64,000 nt of DNA. Source: Achatina immaculata (lineage: Eukaryota; Mollusca; Gastropoda; Stylommatophora; Achatinidae). A program made the translations under genes and the position numbers. Where the stretch lies: assembly GCA_009760885.1 (NCBI GenBank), contig CM019704.1, forward strand, positions 12,484,303 through 12,548,302, in the 5' to 3' direction. The notes under the pieces were generated by a model that was not told where the DNA came from, did not search any database, and saw only the letters and a list, made by a program, of their open reading frames with translations. How positions within the stretch are numbered: position 1 is the first letter of the stretch; each line of letters begins with the position of its first letter. Shown piece by piece: positions 53,712 through 64,000 of this stretch.

Positions 53712-55029
53712 TGTATAAACTAGGAAAAAGGTAGGAAGAACTTTATTACTTAACAAGTACACAGTTGTGACGTTAAGGTGTGAGCCTTAATCATACAAAA
53801 ACATACAGGACGAAGAAATAGAGAGAGGAGATAAAATATAAATTCACATGAATGCTATGTTAAAAAAAAGAAATGAAATGAATAGAGCACTTAGCTTAAC
53901 TTGTATGGTAAGAAACTGTGGCTTGTCCGACGCTGTGTGTCAGAAATGCACACGGTGGAGTGTAGAGAGTATTTAAATGGAAGCTTGGGAAGTGTGATAG
54001 GTGGGTTGTAACTGAGGGTGGTGGATGGGGAGACCATGGTGGGGGGGGGAGAGAAAGAATGAATGATCTTTATTTTTAAAGGGTAAAGAATTGGGCACAC
54101 AGACCTGTCTTACATTCTGCCCTAAATAACTCCATCTTTCATTCTTTTCACACACTCAGTTTAATACATGTATACAAATTACATTAGGAAAAAAAAACGT
54201 ATCAAAAGACTGTAAGACTAATCTATTACATTCAAATTAAAAGAGAAGAAGTAATTAACCTAATAAAATAGCTCTCACACACACATACACACACAGACAT
54301 ATACATAAACAAAAATACATTGTCAGAGAGAGTGATACAATGATAATCTAGCCAGGAGAAGGTTAAATATGCGATTATAGTAGGGGTAGAGGGGTTGTAA
54401 CGTGATGCTGTGAAGAGGTTCTAAGCTATGTGCAACAAGCAAGAAGGAAGTGGAATTTAGTGGGGAGGGGTTATGATTGTGGAAGAGAATGTTAGGTATA
54501 GCTGAATAGTGAGTTCAATCCATGTGGTTCCAGAGTCCCATATTCCTGAATGTATCGGTTCTCAAGGCTAGGTGACTTGTTTTCATCTGTGTGACACTGT
54601 TTAATGGCTGTTACCAGAAAGTCAGATTTGCCTCTGTGGTTGGGGCCTATGAAATGATTCAGGACTGGTTTCGAGGCATGCTGGGTGATATCGTACAGAT
54701 ATTTTTGCATGCAGTCCTCTAATCTGAGGCCAGTTTCACCAATGTAAGATATTCTGTATCTTTTGCATATAATGACATATATCACATTGTAGGACTCACA
54801 TGTGAATCCCTCATGGAGAGTGAGGATAGTTTTGGGAAAGGTGATCGTTTTTGTTTCCTAGAGTATGGGGCAGGTAACACAGTGAGGGCGGTTTCATTTT
54901 CTAGTGCCAACATATTCAAGGTTCTGCTTCAAGTGGCTATGGATGAGGATTTGGTTCCTGTTTGTATGAAATAGGGGTGGATCAGAGAAAATGTCACAAG
55001 TGTCAGGGTCGAGCTGGATTAATGGGAGA

Positions 55030-55031
<2 letters not shown>
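53712..55031 (-). pseudogene. PLE-1 C-terminal half and pLTR, left arm of an inverted pair
   Basis: Minus-strand Penelope sequence starts beside the (at)n tract with PLIQLDPDTCDIFSDPPLF, then HTNRNQILIHSHLKQNLEYV and LHEGFTCESYNVIYVIICKR. The GIY-YIG segment is ISYIGETGLRLEDCMQKYL, and SLENRYIQEYGTLEPHG leads to a stop at 54492. A 3' region and a pLTR follow (53712-53960: the reverse complement of aaagttcttcctacc, and ttaaggtgtgagccttaatc near 53782). A ~280-bp block at 54055-54345 has no counterpart in the right arm and is probably a separate insertion. Confidence 0.82.

Positions 55032-55077
<46 letters not shown>
55032..55077. repeat. (AT)n microsatellite, 23 units
   Basis: An uninterrupted 46-bp run of at between the two arms of the inverted Penelope pair. 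Confidence 0.98.
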
Positions 55078-55080
<3 letters not shown>

Positions 55081-56015
55081 TCCAACAAATTATTAGAATT
55101 TTTCCGTCATCGCCACTACCCAGAAAATGTCCTTCGGAAAGCATTCAACCGCATCCAACTAGTGAGCCACAAAGAAGCATTCAGGAAAAAACCAGTTACT
55201 TCATCTGACAGAGTTAAATTAGTACTTCCTTTTTACCCACATGGTCAGATGGTTAAGAAAATTTTTTATCATCATGCAAAAACATCTGTACGATATCACA
55301 CAGTATGTCTCGAAATCAGTCCTGAATCATTTCAATGGCCCCAACCACAGAGGCAAATCTGACTTTCTGGTAACAGCCATTAAACAGTGTCACGCAGATG
55401 ACACAAGCCGCCTGGTGCTTGATAACTGCTACATTCAGGAATATGAGATTCTGGAACCACATGGACTGAACTTGGTATTCAGCTACACCTAACACTCTCC
55501 TCTTCCACAATCATAACCCTGCCCCACTAAATTTCACTCCCTTCTCACTCGTTACACATAGCTTAGAACTGTTTCACAGCATCACATTACAACCCCTCTA
55601 TCCCTGCTATAATCACATATTTCACCTTCTCCCAGCTAGATTACGACTGTATCACTCTCTCTCCAACCACAGTTTCCCCATACACTGTCCTCAGTTATGA
55701 CCCACCTATCACACTTCCCAAGCCTCCATTTAAATACTCTCTACACTCCACCGTGTGCATTTCTGACACACAGCGTCGGACAAGCCACAGTTTCTTACCA
55801 TACAAGTTACAGCTAAGTGCTCTATTCATTTCATTTCATTTCTTTTTTTTTTAACATAGCATTCATGTGAATTCATATTTTATTTCCTCTCTTTATTTCT
55901 TCATCCTGCATGTTTTTGTATGATTAAGGCTCATGCCGAAATGGCACAGGTGTGCACTCGTTAAGTAATAAAGCTGTTCCTACCTTTTTCTTAGTTTATA
56001 CATTTTGTTATTACA
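55078..56015 (+). pseudogene. PLE-1 C-terminal half and pLTR, right arm of an inverted pair
   Basis: Plus-strand Penelope sequence: QSNKLLEFFRHRHYPENVL, then LVSHKEAFRKKPVTSSDRV and PFYPHGQMVKKIFYHH. An internal deletion of about 0.3 kb removes the Cys-rich and first GIY-YIG parts. It resumes with QKHLYDITQYVSKSVLNHF, NHRGKSDFLVTAIKQCHAD and IQEYEILEPHG to a stop at about 55492. The 3' region and pLTR follow (tatgattaaggctcatgccg near 55919, then aataaagctgttcctacc near 55966). Confidence 0.82.
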
Positions 56016-56136
56016 GCTTTACTGCAGTGGCTCCATGTATAGTTATATGCTCATACACTAATTATTGTGTATTCCCATATAATGTGGTGTGGTTGGTCAT
56101 TTTACATAACACTGTTGTAACACAGTCTTTTGTAAT

Positions 56137-56315
56137 TAAGGTATTATTATTATTACTATTATTATTAGGTAGAATTAAGATATTATTATTATTATTATTA
56201 GGTAGAATTAAGATATTATTATTACTATTATTATTAGGTAGAATTAAGATAGTTTGCTTTATAATTAAGGTATTATTATTACTATTATTATTAGGTAGAA
56301 TTAAGATAGTGCTCA
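56137..56315. repeat. ATT-rich minisatellite, ~4-5 copies
   Basis: Units contain ttaggtagaattaagatatt followed by an attatt run. A trinucleotide microsatellite has expanded together with a flanking 15-bp segment. Confidence 0.9.
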
Positions 56316-56458
56316 CATAAATAAGGTAGCATTATTAGTAATCTTAACTAAAAGAAATCTGAGAACCTGTGAGAAAGGAACTAAATGGCATCAGTCCACA
56401 ATATTAGGAGAAACAAAGACAGGATGATACTGATAAGAATACAAACTAAGAAAATATA

Positions 56459-57724
56459 CGAGGGGTGATTGATAAGTTCTCGGCATAATGTACAAATACT
56501 TGAAACACACAGTTGATATTAGGTGCATTTGTAGATCAGGTTAATGTAAGATTAAACACCAAGTTTCAAGAAATTAACTGCAACCAATTTTTTTTTTTTT
56601 TTACAGGCTACTGAAGTGGTAAGGGGTGGCAGAAATTGAGAAAATGGATAACATTCACTACCTCTGCATCAAGGCCTTAACATCGAAAGAGATCCATGAG
56701 GATATGGTAGAGACTCTAGGGGAGAGTGCCCCTTCTTACAGCACAGTGAAGAACTGGGCAGTTAAATTCAGACATGGAAGGGAGAGTCTGGAAAATTATT
56801 CCCATCCAGGAAGACCAAGAATGGTAACCACCGAAGAAACCACTGGCAGAATCCATGACATGATAATGGAGGATCAACAACTAACTGAGAAGTACATTGC
56901 TATTGAGCTGGGCATCTCCCAGGAACATGTTCATGGCATTATTCACAAAGGTCTCTGCTCGATGGGTCTCAAAACTTCTTAGAGCTGATCACAAATGACA
57001 GCATCTCAACATGTCAAGAGACAATCTTGGCCATTTTTCTGCAGATCCTGAAAAGTTTCTTCAGCAATTTGTGACTATGGATAAGACTTGGGCTTATCAT
57101 TTTCAACCAGAAACCAAAGAACAGTCAAAGCAGTGGAAACATCATGGATCCCCACCTCCAAAGAAAGCAAGGGTGGTTCTGTCTGGAGGCAAAGTGATGG
57201 CTTCCATCTTTTGGGATTCAGAAGGTGTGCTATTGGTAGACTATCTTCAAAAGAGCGGAACGGTCACATGGGCCTATTATGCTAATCTTGTGAAGCAACT
57301 GCGGGTCAAATTGAAGGAAAAGTGTTGAGGGAAATTGATGAGAGGAGTTGTCTTTCAGCAAGACAATGCTCCAGTTCACAAGTCGGTGGTGGCAATGGCT
57401 GCCATTCATGAATGCGACTTCCAGCTTCTTGAACACCCTCCTTATTCCCCAGATTTGGCCCCTTCGGACTATTACCTGTGTACCAAACTAAAAAAAGGAG
57501 CTCAGTGGTCGCAAATTTGCTTCAGATGATGACGTCATTTATGCTGTAGACCATTTTCTACTGGCCAAAGATGCTGACTTTTACAAAGAAGGGATCCATA
57601 TGCTCCTGGATCACAGGACTAAATGCATAAACTTGCAAGGGGACTATGTTGAGAAATAACCCCAAAAAGTTGTCCACAAATAATCCGTTGTACCTTATGC
57701 CGAGAACTTATCAATCACCCCTCG
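56459..57724 (+). mobile_element. mariner transposon, complete ends, degenerate transposase
   Basis: 1,266 bp with 30-bp terminal inverted repeats starting cgaggggtgattgataagtt (56459) and the matching inverted copy ending at 57724. They are perfectly complementary over the first 30 bases and flanked by TA on both sides, the mariner target. The transposase starts at about 56644 (MDNIHYLCIKALTSKEIHED) with a helix-turn-helix region (STVKNWAVKFRHGRESLE, DDP/HPGRPRM). The catalytic triad lies at VTMDKTWAYHF, FQQDNAPVHKS and LAPSDYYL, with 34 residues between the second and third Asp, i.e. DD34D. Two frameshifts (near 56985 and 57500) and one stop (57326-57328) inactivate it. The C-terminus ends at LQGDYVEK, stop 57657-57659. 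Confidence 0.93.
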
Positions 57725-57849
57725 TACATAGAATAAAATACTTCAGACACAACCAACTCAATAGGAAAACAAATGCTGGCTGGCAGATGACTGAATGGAC
57801 ACAATGTAAACAGAGAACTGACTAATCTCAGACAACTACAATATGAAAC

Positions 57850-59585
57850 AGATCTCTCTCTCTCTGAACCTTAAGTGCCACGGCACATGGGGCTTCTGCA
57901 AGGGTTTTCCACAAATGCCTGTCCTTCGCCTTTTTTTCTGCTCTTGCCCAGGTGAGCCCTCTGTTGCTCAACATCCTTTCTGTTGTTCTTCTCCATGTCT
58001 CTTTTGGTCTACCCTTACTTCTGTTCCCCTGTGGTGTCCATCTTAGTGCTATTTTTGGTAGTGAGTTGTCAGTCATTCGGAACACATGTCCCAACCATCG
58101 CCAGCGTCTTTCTTCAATAATTGTTGTCAGTGGCTTCATCTGCATTTCTGCCAATAAGATGTTATTTCTTATGGTGTTTGGCCAAAATATTTTTCTAATT
58201 CTTCGTAAACATTTAGTCTGGAAAGAATTCAACTTGTTTTCTATGGTTTTGGTGATTTTCCAGCATTCACTTCCATAGAGTAGTACACTTAGAACATTAC
58301 TCTTAAATATCCTGATTTTCATATTTATGCTTAGTTTTTTTTATTTCCATATAGTCTGCAGCATTGCAAAAGCCTGGTTTGCTCTAGTAAGTCTGCTGTT
58401 GATGTCCTCTGTGCTGTCTCCATTTTCTACTACTCTGCTGCCAAGGTATACAAATTCGTTGACCTCCTCCACTAACTTGCTATCTACTCTGAGTACATTT
58501 CTGTTGTTCACATTTTGCTTCATTAACTTTGTCTTTCCTACATTGATCTTTAGTCCTATGTTGTTTGCATTCTGAGTTAGCTTGTTTAATTTATCTTGCA
58601 TATCTTTGTGACTGCTTGATAATAGACAAATGTCGTCCGCAAAGTCAAGGTTCTCCAGCACTGTGTCAAGGGTCCATTGTAATCCTCTGCGTTTGTCTGA
58701 TGTTGCCTCCTTCATTAACCAGTCTACTGCCAAGATAAATAATGTTGGTGATAGTATACATCCCTGTTTCACTCCTGTTTGTACCCTAAAGCTGCTGGAG
58801 GTATGTTCTCCACAGATAACTTTGCACTGAAAACCCTCGTATAGGGCTTTGATTACATTAACTATCTTATGGGGGAGGCCATGCCATCTTAGGATTTTCC
58901 ACAGTGCATCTCTGTTGACACTGTCAAAGGCTTTCTCAAAATCTATGAATAATGCATATGTTGTGCTATGCCACTCATTTGCCTGTTCTAATATTTGTCT
59001 AAGTACAAATATGTGGTCTATGCATGATCTTCCTTTCCTAAATCCTGCCTGCTCTTTTCGAAGTTTTTCCTCAAGTGTTGGTACAATTCTTTTGATGATT
59101 ATTCTGCAAAATACTTTACTGGTGAGTGGCAGTAGGGTAATGCTTCTCCAGTTCCCGCAATCTCTGAGGTCACCCTTCTTTGGTAGTTTTACTATAAGCC
59201 CAGTTTTCCACTCCTCTGGGGCTTTTTCTAGATCCCAAATTTGTTGTAATATCCGGCAAAGTTGTTTTGGTGTTTCTGTTTCTTCTGCTTTCAACATCTC
59301 AGCAGTCACTTCATCTTCACCTGGTGCCCTGTCTGATTTTAGCTTCTTTATCGCCTCCTTTACGTCACTTATTGTTATTGGTCCTGTATTGATGTTTAGT
59401 TCCGTTTTTGCTTCAGGTATGTCTATTGTTTGTGCTGCTTGTGTTCTGTTTAGTAGGGTGTTAAAGTGTTCCCTCCATCTTTCAATTTTTTCATCTTATG
59501 TTGAAGTTACCTGTCATCTGCTTTGTGATTTTATATATGGTTTTCATGTCATTTGTATATGCTACTTTCTCTGCTTTTTCATGAA
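57850..59585 (-). mobile_element. LINE-D, reverse transcriptase and C-terminus (RT frame intact)
   Basis: The minus-strand RT frame 59309-58341 is uninterrupted for over 300 codons: LIVKLPKKGDLRDCGNWRSI, EQAGFRKGRSCIDHIFVLRQ, ALFIDFEKAFDSVNRDAL, GVKQGCILSPTLFILAVDWL, ENLDFADDICLLSSSHKD (FADD box near 58640) and VNEFVYLGSRVVENGD. After a short break the C-terminus (58322-57860) has VLLYGSECWKITKTIENK, EERRWRWLGHVFRMTD, SKGRPKETWRRTTERM and NRGLTWARAEKKAKDRH, then an (ag)n tail. The endonuclease is missing (truncated near 59585). Related 3' ends lie at 41870, 47662 and 63252. Confidence 0.9.
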
Positions 59586-60000
59586 ACAGATAGTTGGTTG
59601 GATAATCTCCTATAACAGCTGAATAGACAGATTAACACAGTGATGCTGTACGGACGTACACCTGGGAATTGAGAGTTGTTACAAATCTTATCAGGAGCCC
59701 AGATGAACACAGAAAGATCAGCTGACTGATAGATAACCAAGGGGAGGGGCTTAGATAACTGACTGGATGACTGAAAGATGGACTTGATGGATATATAAGC
59801 GAGGGAAGATTGGTCAGAAGGGAGGACACCAGAGAGATCTGAACAGGACACCAGAGGAGCTCAACAGAGAGTGTCCAGACAGGAAACACAAGATCTAGGA
59901 GAGCTCTCAGGGAAGAGATGTTAGGGAGAAGATTCAATGAGAGATCTCGAAGAAGACATATATAATGTTAGTGAGTAAATAGATAGAACTATACAACATA
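59586..60000. other. unassigned sequence with TATA-like motif
   Basis: No recognised coding content; minus-strand frames here lack motifs. It contains aggggaggggcttagat-type G-rich sequence followed about 60 bp later by gatatataagcg (near 59787) and agagtgtcca motifs, an arrangement reminiscent of a transposon promoter or LTR start. This is weak evidence. Confidence 0.3.
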
Positions 60001-61522
60001 AACAAGATGAAAGGCGATAAAGCACTGGGACAAGATTGTATTATTAAAGAAATGATAAAAGCACTGAAGAAATCTTGAACTGATAAGATAACAGAAACAT
60101 GCAATGATATATACAATCTGGGATAAACTTCAAAAATTGAAATGCTCAGAGTTTGTAGCACTACCCAAGAAAGCAAAACCCACAGACTGCTCAGATTTTA
60201 TAACTATAAATCTGATGAATCACATGATTAAAATTCTCCTCAAAGTTATCCTTGACAGAACAAAAAACAAAATATGAAAAGGAATAAGTGAAGAACAGTT
60301 TGGTTTAAGGCACAATAGCAGAACAAGAGAGGTGATTTTTTGCATAAGAAAGTTGATGGAGAAGTACATGGAAGTTCAGAAAGATACATACATCTGTTTT
60401 ATAATTATACAAAAGCACTGACAGACTGGAGCACGATAAACTAACGTCCAGAGGAAATCAGTCTTGATTGAAAGACACCCAAATTATGATAAATCTCTAC
60501 TGGGAACAGGAAGCATCAGTAAGTAAGATGTGGAACAGTGACATCATCAAACATGCCCATAAAGAGGGGAGTGAGACAAGGATGTGTTCTGTCTCTATGT
60601 CTATTCAACCTGTACACAGAGAACATCTTAAAACACTCAGATGAACTACCAGGTCTGAAAATAGGGGGGAAGAAATATCAACAATCTAAGGTACAGGTGA
60701 TACAATCCTTCTAGCAGAGAATCCACAGAAACTAATAAAAAAAAATAAACAACACAAGCCAAGAATGGAAACTAGAGATCAGTATCAGGAAGACCAAAGT
60801 AATGGTATTCTGCAGGAAAGAGCAGAGGTCACAAATGGGTATAAACACAAACAAAGAGAAACTGGAACAAGTGACAAACTACAGCTATTTAGGGCATATA
60901 CTAACAGAAGATGGGAGATGTGAGACAGAGATAAAGAAAAGAATAGGAATGGCAAGACATACATCCATCACTATGAAGATAGTGCTGTTGTCGAGGAATC
61001 TGCCAATAAAAACAAAACTGAGATTTATAAAATGCTATGTCTATTCTGTTTTACTGTACAATACAGGCACTTGGACTCTAAACAAAAAGTTGGAAAGAAG
61101 GATTAATGCAGCAGAAATGTGGATCTACAGAAAACTAGGGAATATATCACAAAGAACGAAAAGTTGGAGAGAAGGATTAATGCAGCAGAAATGTGGATCT
61201 ACAGAAAACTAGGGAATATATCACAAAGAACAAAAAGAACAAACAAACATGTTTTAGAACAGTTACATGTGTGACGTGAAATGCTCAAATAAATAAGGAT
61301 GAAGAAAACAAATACTCTGGCCATATCAAATGACATAATAATATACTGAAGACAATACTAGAAGGAAAGGTGGATGGAAAAGGGGTGAGAGGTAGACAGA
61401 GATGTAGGTTGGAAGAGAGCAGATGAGACACAGCCTGGCTTAGGGCATCATCAAGGCAGGAAAACAATGTAGATTCATTAGCACCAACCTTCATTTTGAA
61501 GATAGCACATGATGATGATGAA
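60001..61522 (+). mobile_element. LINE (LINE-B-like), 3' part, heavily degenerate
   Basis: Fragments of an RT: KGDKALGQDCIIKEMIKALK, EEQ/RTVWFKAQ region, [37 protein letters not shown]. The C-terminal frame 60802-61130 has VFCRKEQRSQMGINTNKE, YSYLGHILTEDGRCETEIK, MARHTSITM and LNKKLERRINAAEMWIYRK. It ends in a gatgatgatgaa tail (61511-61522), like LINE-B. Many stops. A 73-bp stretch is duplicated within it. Confidence 0.82.
61088..61233. repeat. 73-bp tandem duplication inside a LINE coding region
   Basis: aagttggaaagaaggattaa and aagttggagagaaggattaa start units at 61088 and 61161; the two units differ by one or two bases. The duplication shifts the frame (73 is not a multiple of 3). Confidence 0.93.
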
Positions 61523-61539
61523 GAACTATACAAGAGTCA

Positions 61540-61925
61540 GAGCCAGAATGGTAACTACAACAGAGTGTAGAAATGGGTAGTGACTATACAGTAGTAAGAA
61601 TATCAAAGCCAGAATGGTAACTACAACAGAGTGTAGAAATGGAGAGAGACTATACATTAGTAAGAATATCAGAGCCAGAATGGTAACTACAACAGTGTAG
61701 AAATGGATAGCGACTATACATCAGTAAGAATATCGGAGCCAGAATGGTAACTACAACAGAGTGTAGAAATGGATAGCGACTATACATTAGTAAGAATATC
61801 AGAGCCAGAATGGTAACTACAACAGTGTAGAAATGGATGGTGACTATACATTAGTAAGAATATCAGAGCCAGAATGGTAACTACAACAGAGTGTAGAAAT
61901 GGATAGCGACTATACATTAGTAAGA
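61540..61925. repeat. 63/66-bp minisatellite, ~6 copies
   Basis: The unit contains aagaatatcagagccagaat, then ggtaactacaacagagtgta and gaaatggatagcgactatac. Some units lack one gag. Confidence 0.93.
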
Positions 61926-62310
61926 AATTTGAGAACGTTAAAGTGAATGTACAGGGTTTCAATAATAGTTGTAATCATCAGATCAGTCAAAGTGCCAGTA
62001 CAACTTGCAACTTACTGCCTAAAGTGTGCTAGAACCTAAGAATGAAAATGCATGTTCTATAGTTCATGATCTAGATGTACATCAAAGTAATGGATTAATC
62101 TTTTATTTCATCTTATGAAAGAGTCTTTGATCACCAGCTAACTTCATGTAAATAAATTTTTATAATTCGAAAGCTGATCATCATGGACTTATTTTCAAGT
62201 TGTGTACATGAGAAAAAAGACATTTTTAAGAATGCCTGATAGACTTGATTTTAACAGTTTATAACTGAAACAGTGTCGAAGGTGGTAAGATGTTGGACAA
62301 GTATAAAACT
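61926..62310. other. no gene recognised
   Basis: Spacer with nothing supported. Confidence 0.45.
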
Positions 62311-62455
62311 GATCTATCACAATGATAGAAATACAATGAGTAAAAGTGATCTATCACAATGATAGAAATACAATGAGTAAAAGTGATCTATCACAATGAT
62401 AGAAATACAATGAGTAAAAGTGATCTATCACAATGATAGAAATACAATGAGTAAA
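62311..62455. repeat. 37-bp minisatellite, 4 copies
   Basis: The unit gatctatcacaatgatagaa followed by atacaatgagtaaaagt; copies are identical. Confidence 0.95.
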
Positions 62456-62765
62456 ATGAACTTAAAAATATTACACAAAGTGTTTTGACTGAAAGTGTTA
62501 TGTCTGACCATCAGTGATAGTGCCATTACTATACAATCTGAACACTTATCTTACACTTTTAAAGCTTAGCAGACCGAAGACATGTCAATTAAACTATCAC
62601 ACTCTTAAGATACATATTCTGACAGCTATGAACATGTATGTGGAAACTAACATGGTCAGACTGTGACTAAATATATTTTAAGATTGTTAAAACTTGTAGT
62701 CGTACGTGGAAAGTACATCAGAATCACATATTTTTCAAATACATCAATGTGTAGACTTCATGTAT
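62456..62765. other. no gene recognised
   Basis: AT-rich spacer; nothing supported. Confidence 0.45.
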
Positions 62766-62970
62766 AAATATGAAATAATCTAGGTTCAGAATGTAGCATA
62801 AAGCCATCATAGTCAATATGAAATAATCTAAGTTCAGAATGTAGCATAAAGCCACCACAGTGGATATGAAATAATCTAAGTTCAGAATGTAGCATAAAGC
62901 CATCATAGTCAATATGAAATAATCTAGGTTAATAATGTAGCATACAGCCATTACAAAGGATATGAAATAA
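62766..62970. repeat. 48-bp minisatellite, ~4 copies
   Basis: The unit contains tatgaaataatctaagttca followed by gaatgtagcataaagcca; starts at 62771, 62819 and 62867 give 48 bp. The minus-strand open frame with a 16-residue period is a repeat artefact. Confidence 0.93.
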
Positions 62971-63050
62971 CCTAACAAAGTAGAAAAAACTGGCAACCTA
63001 TGCCACGGTGCAGAACTCAGCGTAAAGACCTCACACTGAGCACTGAAGTG

Positions 63051-63222
63051 GAAGCAACCAGAAGCTGGTGTCTTGGAGAAGAATGCAGTATAGAGATCCA
63101 CACTGGATAAGAAATAATCTGAGTGCAAGCAACCAGAAGCTGGTGTCTTGGAGAAGAATGCAGTATAGAGATCCACACTGGATAAGAAATAATCTGAGTG
63201 CAAGCAACCAGAAGCTGGTGCC
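63051..63222. repeat. 75-bp repeat, ~2.3 copies
   Basis: The unit contains aagcaaccagaagctggtgt, then cttggagaagaatgcagtat and ggataagaaataatctgagt. The open frame with a 25-residue period is an artefact. Confidence 0.93.
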
Positions 63223-63251
63223 CTTAAATATAAATGCAGAATAGAGGCTCA

Positions 63252-63555
63252 CACTCTCTCTCTCTGAACCTTAAGTGCCCAGGGCACATGGGGCTTCCAC
63301 AAAGATTTTTCACAAATGCATGTCCTTTGCCTTTTTTTATGCTTTTGCCCAGGTGAGCCCTCTATTGCTCAACATCCTCTCTGTTGTTCTTCTCTATGTC
63401 TCTTTTGGTCTACCCTTACTTCTGTTCCCCTGTGGTGTCCATCTTAGTGCTATTTTTGGTAGTGAGTTGTCAGTCATTTGGAGCACATGTCCCAACCATC
63501 GTCAGCATCATTCCTCAGTAATTGCTGTCAGTGGTTTCATCTGCATTTCTGCCAT
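63252..63555 (-). mobile_element. LINE-D 3' end (5'-truncated)
   Basis: Minus-strand C-terminus of LINE-D (SKGRPKET-, TTERMLSNRGLTW-like and EAPCALGT-type segments, partly shifted) with an (ag)n tail at 63252-63266. It abuts the 3' tail of the LINE-A copy at 63556. Confidence 0.85.
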
Positions 63556-64000
63556 TCATTCATTCATTCATTTATTCATTTGCATGTCCCTTGCGGAACT
63601 TTGCCTCCCAATCAACACTCCTGTAGGCCTCTTGGTTGTGAGCAAGATGGCCTGCTGCTGTTGCATCCATTTCCAGATCGTCAACGATGTCTTGCAGCCA
63701 TCTTCGTCTTGGTCTTCCTCTTTTTCTTTTTCCCATTATGTATCCTTCCAATACGGTCTTCTCTAAATTATCATGATGTTTAATGTGTCCAAAATATTTC
63801 AGTTTTCTCTCTTTAATCCTCTTCACTAGCCAGCCTTCTTCAATATTAAGCTCTTGTAGTATAGATATATTTGTTCTTTTTTGTGTCCACGATATTTGGA
63901 GAACTCTTCTGTAGCATTTACATTCAAAGGCATTTATGTGTTTCTCAGCTGTTTTGTTAAGTGTCCAGGTCTCACAGGCATATGTTGCTATGGGAAAGAT
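63556..64000 (-). mobile_element. LINE-A 3' end (continues beyond the window)
   Basis: Begins with the (atga)n tail, seen as (cattcatt)n at 63556-63580. The minus-strand C-terminus is in one frame over the available sequence: CETWTLNKTAEKHINAFECK, CYRRVLQISWTQKRTNISIL, KRIKERKLKYFGHIKHHD, KRKRGRPRRRWLQDIVDDL and KFRKGHANE. Less damaged than the copies at 2218 and 45305. Confidence 0.88.

Overview
This is animal genomic DNA. The evidence is a gene with spliced exons and GT/AG junctions, non-LTR retrotransposons (LINEs) of several families, Penelope-like elements (PLEs) with GIY-YIG domains, mariner transposons, tRNA-derived SINEs and very many minisatellites. It is AT-rich. A lophotrochozoan, perhaps a mollusc, is only a guess from the repeat mixture. 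No bacterial operon, rRNA, CRISPR or virus is present.

The only host gene I can support is a TRPV-family cation channel on the minus strand. Its last five recognisable coding exons are at 52642-52533 (S4-S5 linker/S5), 51017-50899 (pore), 43751-43590 (S6 and TRP box), 43091-42948 (proximal C-terminus) and 35031-33949 (long C-terminal tail ending in a PDZ-ligand-like T-T-V). Exons for the ankyrin repeats and S1-S4 were not found and probably lie beyond base 64000.

Layout. 1-9.2 kb: LINE fragments and a LINE-A copy inserted into a Penelope element. 9.2-16.6 kb: minisatellites and a recent 1,282-bp tandem duplication of Penelope sequence. 16.6-22.2 kb: Penelope/LINE-B/LINE-C nest inside a split 29-bp minisatellite. 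22.2-33.3 kb: minisatellites, a LINE with RNase H and a LINE-C copy. 33.3-52.7 kb: the TRPV gene, its introns filled with arrays, LINEs, SINEs and a mariner carrying a 3.2-kb array. 52.7-64 kb: more arrays, an inverted Penelope pair around an (AT)n tract, a near-complete mariner with matching inverted ends, LINE-D, a LINE-B-like copy, and LINE ends at the window edge.

The most interesting pattern is minisatellite birth in place. Several arrays are tandem copies of the functional sequence they abut: the splice acceptor of the last TRPV exon (46-bp unit), the splice donor of the exon before it (about 23-bp unit), the TRPV stop codon with its C-terminal tail (49-bp unit), 12 codons of a mariner transposase (36-bp unit, about 90 copies) and 11 codons of a LINE endonuclease (33-bp unit). 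Two- and three-copy duplications inside other transposon genes look like early stages of the same process. By my count of array spans, minisatellites fill roughly a fifth of the window. LINE names A, B, C, D and F, and PLE-1 and PLE-2, are local labels used only in this annotation.
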